This document shows positions 1 through 6,068 of a stretch of 6,068 nt of DNA, piece by piece (within the stretch, counting starts at the first letter, position 1; each line of letters starts with the position of its first letter). The position numbers and the translations under genes are program-made. This stretch comes from Bacteroidales bacterium UBA1797 (GTDB lineage: Bacteria > Bacteroidota > Bacteroidia > Bacteroidales > VadinHA17). The stretch covers positions 1 through 6,068 of the forward strand of contig DCFT01000113.1 in assembly GCA_002319885.1 (NCBI GenBank), read 5' to 3'. Below the pieces are notes generated by a model. The model searched no databases. It worked only from the letters and a program-made list of their open reading frames with translations, and was not told the DNA's origin.

Positions 1-1376
1 GAAATACGGTTCTGCATCCTTTCAAGCCGCAAATGTTTCTCTGCAGGTTTCATTTCAAGAGCAGTACGAATGGCCTCTGCTATTTCAATTGTATCGGCAG
101 GGTTAATAATTAAAGCTTCATTCATTTCAGCAGCAGCACCCGCCATTTCACTCAGTATTAAAACTCCTTTATTTTCATTCTGGCAGGCTATATATTCTTT
201 GGCAACAAGGTTCATTCCGTCACGCAAAGGCGTAATTAGTCCGACATCGCTTAAATCGTAAAGTGCAACAAGCTCATTAAAGAATAAAGATTTGTACTGA
301 TAAATAATAGGTCGCCAGGCCAGCGAGTTGAATCTGCCATTAATTCGCCCTACGGCTGATTCAATCTCTTTTTTCATGTCCTTATATTTTTCAACATTGT
401 CACGCGATGGAACAACAACCATATTGAATATAACTTTAGAGTGCCATTCAGGATATTTTTCCAGAAATGTTTCATATCCTTTTAACCTCAATAGCAACCC
501 TTTGGAATAGTCCAGTCTGTCAACTGAGAAAATAAGTTTTTGACCGGAGAGGTAATTTTTTATCTTTTGTTTTTCTGTCTGTACGTTCTTGTCGAGATAT
601 GAATTATGAAATTTATCATAATCAATACCTATTGGGAAGGCGTCGGCTTTTACAAGCTTGTTTGGAGTATAAATAATATTCTGGCTGCATTCAAAACCGG
701 TGGTTCTTCTTACAGATTTTAAAAAATGTTGTGTATAATCGTGTGTATGAAACCCGATTAAATCAGCTCCTAACAGGCCTTTAATAATTGATTCCCTCCA
801 ATTACGCGGCATTAACCTGAATATTTCAAATGAAGGGAAAGGAATATGAAGGAAAAAGCCTATTGTTGCACCAGGTATCCTTTTGCGGATCATTTCAGGC
901 AGAAGCATCAATTGATAATCATGTATCCAGATAAAATCACCAGGTTTAATAAGTTTTACAATTTCATCACAGAATTTTGCATTGGCTTCCTTATAGGCTT
1001 GATAATACTCGGTATTGAAAACACTGTATGATGGGAAATAGTGAAATAATGGCCAGATAAGGTCATTACAGAAACCTCCGTAATACAGATCATTCAGTTG
1101 TTGAGTTAAATTAACCGGAATGATATCGAAATATTCATTATTGAATTTTTTTGATGAAAAATTTTCCGGCAGATTATCTGAAATTCCGGCCCAGAGTGTT
1201 TTTTTTACAAATCCCCGGGAGTCTTTTTTTTTAAAGTTTTCCGATAAGGCCAGAATAGCGGAAACAAGTCCGCCTGAGTTTTGAACAGCTTTGTATCCTT
1301 TTTTTGTTTTACTGAATTTAAAAGGTAACCGGTATGCAGCAATTACCAGTCTTTCAAAATGAGCGTCGTTTACCAT
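1..1376 (-). CDS. otsA: Trehalose-6-phosphate synthase (GT20, OtsA type), 3' end cut by window edge
   Basis: The enzyme transfers glucose from a nucleotide sugar (normally UDP-glucose) to glucose-6-phosphate, giving trehalose-6-phosphate in the cytoplasm, the first step of OtsAB trehalose synthesis. The frame reads open from the ATG at 1376 down to base 1 (458 codons, no stop). GT20 landmarks appear in order: R16, SGGLVSAI (34-41), W108 in LIWPLFHY, WIHDYQLMLLP (150-160, D153), FFLHIPFPS (174-182, H177), DLIGFHTHDY (205-214), SVDRLDYSKG (284-293, R287 and K292), and LRDGMNLVAKE (384-394, D386 and E394). The spacings D153-H177, R287-K292 and D386-E394 equal those of E. coli OtsA D130-H154, R262-K267 and D361-E369 as I recall them. 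The usual N before the first R is Y here (AAYRLP). Bacteroidota homologues are often TPS/TPP fusions of over 700 residues, so a phosphatase domain may lie beyond the left edge; this is not visible. The ATG at 1376 is the only ATG near the conserved N-terminus. Confidence 0.96.
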   Translation of the reverse strand, partial: MVNDAHFERLVIAAYRLPFKFSKTKKGYKAVQNSGGLVSAILALSENFKKKDSRGFVKKTLWAGISDNLPENFSSKKFNNEYFDIIPVNLTQQLNDLYYGGFCNDLIWPLFHYFPSYSVFNTEYYQAYKEANAKFCDEIVKLIKPGDFIWIHDYQLMLLPEMIRKRIPGATIGFFLHIPFPSFEIFRLMPRNWRESIIKGLLGADLIGFHTHDYTQHFLKSVRRTTGFECSQNIIYTPNKLVKADAFPIGIDYDKFHNSYLDKNVQTEKQKIKNYLSGQKLIFSVDRLDYSKGLLLRLKGYETFLEKYPEWHSKVIFNMVVVPSRDNVEKYKDMKKEIESAVGRINGRFNSLAWRPIIYQYKSLFFNELVALYDLSDVGLITPLRDGMNLVAKEYIACQNENKGVLILSEMAGAAAEMNEALIINPADTIEIAEAIRTALEMKPAEKHLRLERMQNRI

Positions 1377-1402
1377 ATTTTCGGAATGTATATTCTTTGA
1401 AC

Positions 1403-1434
1403 TTTGTGTAATATAAAAGTAATTCGTATATTTT
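1403..1434 (+). promoter_or_regulatory. Candidate Bacteroidota-type promoter for the MscS-family channel gene
   Basis: TTTG at 1403-1406 and TATATTTT at 1427-1434 are separated by 20 bases. The pair fits the TTTG / TAnnTTTG pattern except that the final G is T. It would leave a leader of roughly 60 bases before the ATG at 1499. It overlaps the candidate promoter on the opposite strand, so if both are real the two divergent genes would compete for, or share control of, the same stretch. AT-richness makes this tentative. Confidence 0.25.
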
Positions 1435-1439
1435 GCAAA
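1408..1439 (-). promoter_or_regulatory. Candidate Bacteroidota-type promoter for the trehalose synthase gene
   Basis: Read on the minus strand, TTTG (1439-1436) is followed after 20 bases by TATATTAC (1415-1408). This resembles the Bacteroidota -33 TTTG and -7 TAnnTTTG pair, but the last two bases of the -7 box differ (AC for TG). It lies 31 bases upstream of the ATG at 1376, a sensible leader length. The region is very AT-rich, so a chance match is quite possible. Confidence 0.22.
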
Positions 1440-1498
1440 TACAGAGCAAATTTGTGTTGAAATTGTCGTTATGAATTATCATATAAATTGATAAACTT

Positions 1499-2548
1499 AT
1501 GAATCAGTATTTAAGCGCAGAGACATTAAAACTTATAGTGGCAACAGCATCATTTATTGCATTACTTGCAATAATATTTATCATATACAGGTTCTTTTTC
1601 AAATTTCTGAAAAAACGGGTATCAAAAACAGCAGGGAAGCTTGATGATTTCATTCTGGGCCTTTTTAAGATACCTTCTTTGTGGTTATTTTATTGGATCC
1701 TGCTAAAGATATTTACTCAGATATTTCTTAAAGAATTGCCCTTTTTCTCTTTGCTTTTGCATCTGAATACATTACTGCTTATTTTTTCAATTGCCTGGAT
1801 TTCAATAAGATCAGTGAAAGCAGCTGCATACTATTTGCAAAACAAGCTTGACTTAAACATCTCAGATAACCTGAATGCCCGCAGAAGTCTGACCCAGATC
1901 AAAGTGTTTTTAGGCATTATCAATTCATTAATTATTATTCTGGCACTTGCTGCAGGTCTTTTAACTTTTGAACAGGTAAGAAGCATAGGAATAAGTTTGC
2001 TTACATCAGCAGGAATTGCAGGAATAATTATTGGATTTGCAGCACAGAAAAGCATAGGAATGATCCTCGCTGGTATACAGCTTGCAATAACTCAGCCTAT
2101 CAGACTCGATGATGTTGTTATTGTTGAAGGTGAATGGGGGAGAATTGAAGAAATATCCTTAACTTTTGTAGTTGTTAAAATATGGGATGAAAGACGATTG
2201 GTACTACCTGTAACCTGGTTCCTGGAAAAGCCGTTCCAAAACTGGACCCGCTCAAATGCAGATATAACAGGAACTGTATTTTTATACGTTGATTACAGTT
2301 TTCCTGTTGAAAGTATCAGAAACATATTGCCAGAATTTCTCAACAATAATCCTGACTGGGATAAAAGAATGTGGAACGTTCAGGTCACCAGTACAACAGA
2401 GAAATATAAGGAAGTAAGGGTTCTGCTTACAAGTAGAAATGCTTCAAAAAACTGGGATTTAAGAACAAAAATAAGAGAACAACTTATTGATTTTATTAAT
2501 GTTAATTATCCCGATACTTTTGCTAAAGTGAGGATTAAAACTGAATAA
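1499..2548 (+). CDS. MscS-family mechanosensitive ion channel
   Basis: Inner-membrane channel of the small-conductance mechanosensitive family, which opens under membrane tension and releases solutes during hypo-osmotic shock. It has 349 residues against 286 for E. coli MscS; the extra length is N-terminal membrane segments. Hydrophobic helices lie near 10-36, 52-80, 83-105 and 133-155. The pore-lining helix at about 160-195 is rich in Gly and Ala (AGIAGIIIGFAAQKSIG, 171-187), as in MscS TM3. The following beta domain has RLDDVVIVEGEWGRIEEI (202-219) and RRLVLPVTWFLEKPFQNWT (232-250), a known MscS-superfamily variant in which the family's usual IPNG-type stretch reads LPVTWFLEKPF. The alpha/beta cytoplasmic C-terminal part follows to residue 349. 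The ATG at 1499 begins just before the first helix; no Shine-Dalgarno is visible. It diverges from the trehalose synthase gene, and an osmotic-stress link is inferred from this pairing. No obvious hairpin terminator follows the stop. Confidence 0.95.
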   Translation: MNQYLSAETLKLIVATASFIALLAIIFIIYRFFFKFLKKRVSKTAGKLDDFILGLFKIPSLWLFYWILLKIFTQIFLKELPFFSLLLHLNTLLLIFSIAWISIRSVKAAAYYLQNKLDLNISDNLNARRSLTQIKVFLGIINSLIIILALAAGLLTFEQVRSIGISLLTSAGIAGIIIGFAAQKSIGMILAGIQLAITQPIRLDDVVIVEGEWGRIEEISLTFVVVKIWDERRLVLPVTWFLEKPFQNWTRSNADITGTVFLYVDYSFPVESIRNILPEFLNNNPDWDKRMWNVQVTSTTEKYKEVRVLLTSRNASKNWDLRTKIREQLIDFINVNYPDTFAKVRIKTE

Positions 2549-2682
2549 GAAAAGTTTTTTATTTTTGCCATTTATATCCGAAAAATATACGCGTACAAAA
2601 TCGTAAAGTTAATATTATGATATATATTTTATCCTTATTTAATTGAAAGTCATCAGTATTAAGTACTTGTTTGGATTATAAT

Positions 2683-3813
2683 ATGCAATTGCTAAGAATC
2701 TTTAGATTGTTTTACCTATTGGGTGCCGTTAACGCCCTGTTCTTCAGCGTGCTGATTTTTTCAAAAAAGAACAAAACAATTGCCGACATAATTCTTGGGA
2801 TATGGCTTATAATTTTATCTGCCCAATTGATTATTCCTTTCCTATATCTTATTGACCTCAACGCATACTATCAGTATGCCGGTCTGGAAATCGCTTTTTA
2901 TGCTTTTCATCCTGTCCTTTTATACTTTTATGTCAAAGCAACTATTGGTAAGATGCCGGGTTTACGCTTTATACTCTGGAATGCAGGACTAATCATTTTA
3001 TCAGAATTAGCAGGCTTATCATTCATGTTATACCATGCTAAACAAAGATTACGTTTCATAGAAGGAGTGGAACTGGTTCCTCTGGTTTACCTTCCGTTTA
3101 TCCTGTTCATGACAGGATATTTCTATTATTATGTGTATGCCAGTTATAAAACGCTGAAAGATTATAAGGACAAGGTTTTGCAAATATATTCATATCGCGA
3201 AAATGTAGATTTATTGTGGTTACGCCGTTTACTGACTCTGTTCTCCGGAATAACGATAATCATATTCCCTATTGGACTAGTGTCTTACTATTATTACCGT
3301 TCGATGGTTTTTGCCGATTATCTGTTTTTTCTGATGCTGGTTGTATTTATCTTTTTCCTTGGCTATTGGGGCTATCAGCAGGGCAGGGTTTTTAATTTCA
3401 ATAATGATCTGGAACCCTCAGAGACTTTAGAAAAAGTATCGCACCAGCCTGCGACAAAGTCTTTGCCGAAAAATTACAGGGAAGAGGCGTCACAATTAAC
3501 CCGGGTAATGGAAATGAAGAAACCCTTTCTCGAACCAATGCTAACAATTTATGACTTGTCTAAATTGATGGACATACCTCCACATCAGCTTTCAAAAGTG
3601 ATAAATAGTGAATTCCACTGCAATTTTTTTGAATTTATAAATTCTTATCGTGTTGAAGAATTTAAACAAAAGTCCTTTTCCCGCGAATATAAGAACTTAA
3701 CCATCCTGGCTGTTGCTCTGGAATGTGGATTTAATTCCAAATCTGCATTTAACAGGATTTTTAAAGAGTCTACAGGGGTTACACCCGGTGATTTTATTAA
3801 AAGCCACATCTAA
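2683..3813 (+). CDS. Membrane-anchored AraC-family transcriptional regulator (7TM-HTH)
   Basis: A 376-residue protein joining an N-terminal multi-pass membrane domain to a C-terminal AraC/XylS DNA-binding domain. Seven hydrophobic segments are visible, at about 7-27, 33-57, 66-87, 96-117, 131-155, 180-204 and 210-231. A polar linker (about 235-280) leads to the two AraC helix-turn-helix units: LTIYDLSKLMDIPPHQLSKV (287-306), then LTILAVALECGFNSKSAF (339-356) with the typical tail RIFKESTGVTPGDF (358-371). The AraC fold is clear; the ligand or signal is unknown. The frame also opens at a TTG at 2671, four codons earlier, but I chose the ATG at 2683. No ribosome-binding motif decides between them. 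It lies 134 bp after the channel gene and 134 bp before the LolA-like gene, so it probably has its own promoter. A TATTTTTG at 2560-2567 fits a -7 box but lacks a matching -33 box. Regulation of the downstream export cassette is inferred only from adjacency. Confidence 0.92.
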   Translation: MQLLRIFRLFYLLGAVNALFFSVLIFSKKNKTIADIILGIWLIILSAQLIIPFLYLIDLNAYYQYAGLEIAFYAFHPVLLYFYVKATIGKMPGLRFILWNAGLIILSELAGLSFMLYHAKQRLRFIEGVELVPLVYLPFILFMTGYFYYYVYASYKTLKDYKDKVLQIYSYRENVDLLWLRRLLTLFSGITIIIFPIGLVSYYYYRSMVFADYLFFLMLVVFIFFLGYWGYQQGRVFNFNNDLEPSETLEKVSHQPATKSLPKNYREEASQLTRVMEMKKPFLEPMLTIYDLSKLMDIPPHQLSKVINSEFHCNFFEFINSYRVEEFKQKSFSREYKNLTILAVALECGFNSKSAFNRIFKESTGVTPGDFIKSHI

Positions 3814-3877
3814 AAGAAGATAGAGGTACTGACAATAATTAAAATTTCTTCATATCTTCAAAATATTAAAATCAAAT

Positions 3878-3904
3878 TTGTCCTGATTTCTGAAATTGGG
3901 ACGA
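3878..3904. repeat. Imperfect inverted repeat / hairpin upstream of the LolA-like gene
   Basis: GTCCTGATTTC (3880-3890) and GAAATTGGGAC (3892-3902) are inverted repeats flanking a single T. The only two mismatches become G-U wobble pairs in RNA, and the stem extends outward by one more wobble and one U-A pair. Opening the innermost C-G pair gives a 12-pair stem with a CUG loop. It lies 43 bases before the ATG of the LolA-like gene and 64 bases after the regulator's stop codon. No U-tract follows directly, so it is not a textbook terminator. It could be a leader hairpin, an operator or a weak terminator. Confidence 0.45.
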
Positions 3905-3947
3905 TGGTTCGCAATCAATTTTATTACTTTGTTAAAAATAGTTGGTT

Positions 3948-4715
3948 ATGAAAAACAAAACTACTATTACTAAATGTCTGATAGTATTTATTCTGCTTCT
4001 CCCTTGTCAGATAAGCTGCTCACAGGAACTTTCTGCAAAAGAGATTGTAAAAAAAGCCGACGACAAGAGCCGTGGCCTTACAAGCCAGGGAGAAATGACT
4101 CTAACGATTGTCCGTCCTGACTGGACCAGAAGTATTACCATGAAATCCTGGTCAAAAGGTACTGAGTATTCATTAATATATATTTCGGCTCCTGCCAAAG
4201 AAAAAGGTCAGGTATTTCTGAAACGCATGTATGATATGTGGAATTGGATTCCCTCAATTGAACGCATAATAAAAATTCCCCCTTCAATGATGATGCAATC
4301 GTGGATGGGCTCAGATTTTACAAATGATGACCTGGTAAAAGAATCTTCGATAGTGGTTGATTACACTCAAAAATTGATGGGAATGGAAAAGGTGAGGGAT
4401 CAGGCGTGTTATAAGATAGAGCTTATACCATTACCTGAAGCAGCAGTAACATGGGGGAAAATAATTTCATGGATTACCGTTGAAGGATTTAATCAATTGA
4501 AAGCAGAATATTATGACGAAGATTCCAGTCTTGTTAATGTTATGAATGCTTTTAATATAAAACGGATGGGCGACCGGGACATTCCAACCAGACTCGAAAT
4601 AAGCCCTGTGAACAAAAAAGGCAACAAAACAATTCTAGGTATAGTTAATATGGTCTTTGATCAACCGATTCCCGATAGCTTTTTTTCGCAACAGAACATG
4701 AAGTCAATAAAATAG
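3948..4715 (+). CDS. Secreted LolA-like outer-membrane lipoprotein-sorting family protein
   Basis: A 255-residue exported protein of the LolA-like type, usually annotated 'outer membrane lipoprotein-sorting protein'. LolA-fold proteins carry a lipid or lipoprotein cargo across the periplasm; the cargo of this subgroup is unknown to me. The N-terminus is a signal peptide: basic start (MKNKTTITK), hydrophobic core CLIVFILLLP, then QISCSQE. Cleavage after SCS by signal peptidase I seems likelier than a lipobox, because -3 is Q. The mature part shows SRGLTSQGEMTL (41-52), WNWIPSIERIIKI (98-110) and PPSMMMQSWMGSDFTNDDL (111-129), signature stretches of the subgroup. The frame also opens at TTG 3942, but the ATG at 3948 starts two codons before the lysine-rich signal-peptide head and is preferred. 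The permease ATG follows 16 bp after its stop, so the two are surely co-transcribed. Such genes also sit next to RND/MMPL exporters in other bacteria. Confidence 0.88.
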   Translation: MKNKTTITKCLIVFILLLPCQISCSQELSAKEIVKKADDKSRGLTSQGEMTLTIVRPDWTRSITMKSWSKGTEYSLIYISAPAKEKGQVFLKRMYDMWNWIPSIERIIKIPPSMMMQSWMGSDFTNDDLVKESSIVVDYTQKLMGMEKVRDQACYKIELIPLPEAAVTWGKIISWITVEGFNQLKAEYYDEDSSLVNVMNAFNIKRMGDRDIPTRLEISPVNKKGNKTILGIVNMVFDQPIPDSFFSQQNMKSIK

Positions 4716-4717
4716 CT

Positions 4718-4729
4718 AAACTTAAGTTT
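4718..4729. repeat. 12-bp perfect palindrome in the LolA-like/permease gap
   Basis: AAACTTAAGTTT reads identically on both strands and fills most of the 16-bp gap between the LolA-like stop and the permease ATG at 4732. It occupies the place where a ribosome-binding site would be. As RNA it could form only a 4-bp stem with a UUAA loop, so a structural role is doubtful. It may be chance in AT-rich DNA. Confidence 0.3.
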
Positions 4730-4731
4730 TT

Positions 4732-5949
4732 ATGATAAACTACCTCAAACTTGCCTGGCGGAATTTATGGCGTAATAAACGCAGGACACTGATTACCACT
4801 GCTTCCATTTTTTTCGGAGTAATCTTGTCAGCCATTATGAGTTCAATGCAGGAAGGTTCTTATGCCCAGTATATCAAAACTATAGTAAATTTTTATTCGG
4901 GCTATTTACAGGTTCACAGCAAAGGATACTGGAATGATAAAGTCATTAACAACTCTTTGGAATACTCCCTGGTAAAATCAAAATTATCTCTGGTGAAAGG
5001 GATCACTGCAACTACACCGCGATTGGAAAATTATGCCTTAGCTTCTTCTGAAGAAATTACAAAAGGTGTAATGGTAATCGGAATTTCACCAAAAGAAGAA
5101 GATGCAATCACCAATCTGTCGAAACGAATTACCAAAGGGAATTATCTGACGCAGGATGATTCCGGCGTAGTATTGGGAAGCATTCTTGCCAGGTATCTGA
5201 AACTTGATATCAACGATACTCTTGTTTTGTTAAGCCAGGGATATCATGGTATAGGAGCTGCTGGAAAATATCCTGTCAGGGGCATTATTAAGCAACCTTC
5301 TCCGGAACTTGACAGAACTGTGGTTTATATGAATTTGAAAAATTGCCAGAATCTGTTTTCAGCTCCTGACAGGCTTACATCTGTCGTTATAATGGTCAAA
5401 AATAATGATGCCATGCAGAGTGTCAAAAGAAATCTTATATCAAAATTGGGTAGTGATTATGAGGTTATGGACTGGAAGGAGATCAACAGTATTCTGATGA
5501 AAGAGATCGATAGTGACCGCGCTTCTGGCATGATAATAAAAGGTGTACTTTATATGGTCATTGCTTTTGGCATATTCGGAACGATTTTGATGATGATGCT
5601 TGAAAGGAAAAAAGAATTCGGTGTAATAATTGCTGTAGGGATGCAAAAGTATAAACTGAGTTATGTTCTTATTCTTGAAACTATTCTGCTTGGTCTTGTA
5701 GGAGTAATATCAGGGATAATAGTTAGTATCCCTATCACCTGGTATTTCACTTTGCATCCTATTTCACTTACCGGACAAGCTGCCGAAACGATGTTGCAAA
5801 TGGGTTTTGAACCTGTAATGTCGTTTTCAATGATGCCATCGGTGTATCTTAACCAGGGCCTGACGATCTTGATTTTCACACTGATAATAGGTCTGTACCC
5901 TGTTTTTAATATCAATAGACTTAAGATAAATAAAGCATTACATAGTTAA
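4732..5949 (+). CDS. ABC transporter permease, FtsX/MacB type (LolC/E-like)
   Basis: A 405-residue inner-membrane permease of the type VII (MacB/LolCE/FtsX) ABC class, which works by mechanotransmission with a separate ATPase. The N-terminus LAWRNLWRNKRRT (7-19) is the usual cytoplasmic amphipathic start. TM1 is near 20-38, followed by a periplasmic MacB-like domain (about 40-262). The FtsX unit follows: TM2 (267-290), the cytoplasmic coupling loop LERKKEFGVIIAVGMQKYKL (290-309), TM3 (310-337) and TM4 (375-396). The periplasmic loop SQGYHGIGAAGKYP (168-181) sits where LolC carries its LolA-recruiting hook. The start ATG is 16 bp after the LolA-like stop, and a second permease begins 18 bp after this stop, so an operon is clear. 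No Walker A/B motifs are present; the ATPase must be encoded elsewhere, probably downstream. With a LolA-like partner, export or trafficking of a lipid or lipoprotein is the best guess, but the substrate is not established. Confidence 0.94.
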   Translation: MINYLKLAWRNLWRNKRRTLITTASIFFGVILSAIMSSMQEGSYAQYIKTIVNFYSGYLQVHSKGYWNDKVINNSLEYSLVKSKLSLVKGITATTPRLENYALASSEEITKGVMVIGISPKEEDAITNLSKRITKGNYLTQDDSGVVLGSILARYLKLDINDTLVLLSQGYHGIGAAGKYPVRGIIKQPSPELDRTVVYMNLKNCQNLFSAPDRLTSVVIMVKNNDAMQSVKRNLISKLGSDYEVMDWKEINSILMKEIDSDRASGMIIKGVLYMVIAFGIFGTILMMMLERKKEFGVIIAVGMQKYKLSYVLILETILLGLVGVISGIIVSIPITWYFTLHPISLTGQAAETMLQMGFEPVMSFSMMPSVYLNQGLTILIFTLIIGLYPVFNINRLKINKALHS

Positions 5950-5967
5950 CCTTTAAATTAAAAAGTA

Positions 5968-6068
5968 ATGATTTTTTCATTTGCCTGGCGAAATTTGTGG
6001 AGGAATAAACTCAGAAGCATCATCATTATTGCGGCTGTAACGCTTGGCATTTTTGCCGGGATTTTTCT
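5968..6068 (+). CDS. Second FtsX/MacB-type ABC permease, 5' fragment cut by window edge
   Basis: Only the first 33 codons lie in the window. The start ATG at 5968 is followed by FAWRNLWRNKLRSI and then a hydrophobic stretch, IIIAAVTLGIFAGIF, which is the start of TM1. This is the same amphipathic-helix-plus-TM1 layout as the preceding permease; bases 5981-6010 match 4751-4780 at 26 of 30 positions. The pair is therefore probably a duplicated or diverged heterodimer, like LolC with LolE. It lies 18 bp after the previous stop codon, in the same operon. Full length, periplasmic domain and partner ATPase cannot be seen. Confidence 0.88.
   Translation, partial: MIFSFAWRNLWRNKLRSIIIIAAVTLGIFAGIF

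Noticed and set aside
70..1031. Short plus-strand open frames (70-261, 328-510, 846-1031) opposite the trehalose synthase
   Set aside because: They lie antisense to a clear GT20 coding frame with all its motifs, and their translations show no recognisable domain.
1831..2055. Minus-strand open frame inside the MscS-family gene
   Set aside because: It is antisense to the conserved pore region; its composition is what reverse reading of that gene would give.
2560..2567. TATTTTTG as a -7 promoter box for the AraC-type regulator
   Set aside because: It matches TAnnTTTG exactly, but no TTTG or TTG lies at the proper distance upstream, and poly-T stretches make such matches common.
2588..2595. Palindrome TACGCGTA upstream of the regulator as an operator
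   Set aside because: It is only 8 bp, has no extension or second copy nearby, and there is no further support.
2549..2682. MscS-family gene and AraC-type regulator as one operon
   Set aside because: The 134-bp gap is long compared with the 16-18 bp gaps of the real operon downstream, and no functional link is evident.
4011..4019. Lipobox making the LolA-like protein a lipoprotein (cysteine in QISC)
   Set aside because: The -3 residue is Q instead of L/V/I, and the SCS-QE site fits signal peptidase I better.
5440..5915. Minus-strand open frames inside the permease
   Set aside because: They are short, opposite the conserved FtsX domain, and have no recognisable motif.

Overview
This AT-rich 6.07 kb window most likely comes from a Bacteroidota chromosome. 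Four things point that way: the genes lack clear Shine-Dalgarno sequences; one regulator is a membrane-anchored AraC-type protein with seven predicted transmembrane segments, a layout common in that phylum; the weak promoter candidates resemble TTTG / TAnnTTTG boxes; and one gene encodes a LolA-like secreted protein next to FtsX/MacB-type permeases. This placement is an inference from gene style, not from a marker gene.

Layout. Positions 1-1376 on the minus strand hold the first 458 codons of a trehalose-6-phosphate synthase (GT20, OtsA type). The window edge cuts the gene before its C-terminus. It diverges, across a 122-bp intergenic region, from an MscS-family mechanosensitive channel at 1499-2548 (+). 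After 134 bp comes a membrane-anchored AraC-family regulator (2683-3813, +). After another 134 bp, which contains a notable imperfect hairpin, a cassette begins: a secreted LolA-like protein (3948-4715), an FtsX/MacB-type ABC permease (4732-5949, 16-bp gap) and the first 33 codons of a second, paralogous permease (5968 to the window end, 18-bp gap). All genes from 1499 onward are on the plus strand.

How the genes may work together. The left half looks like an osmotic-stress pair: OtsA makes the precursor of the compatible solute trehalose, and the MscS channel vents solutes on hypo-osmotic shock. The right half looks like a Lol-like export or envelope-maintenance system. A periplasmic LolA-fold protein is co-transcribed with two FtsX-type permeases, and the ATPase is presumably encoded beyond the right edge. 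The AraC-type protein just upstream is a candidate regulator of that cassette by position only. No mobile elements, CRISPR arrays, tRNA or rRNA genes were seen. I found no clear evidence of a wholly new system. The least-characterised part is the LolA-like/permease cassette, whose cargo is not evident from sequence.
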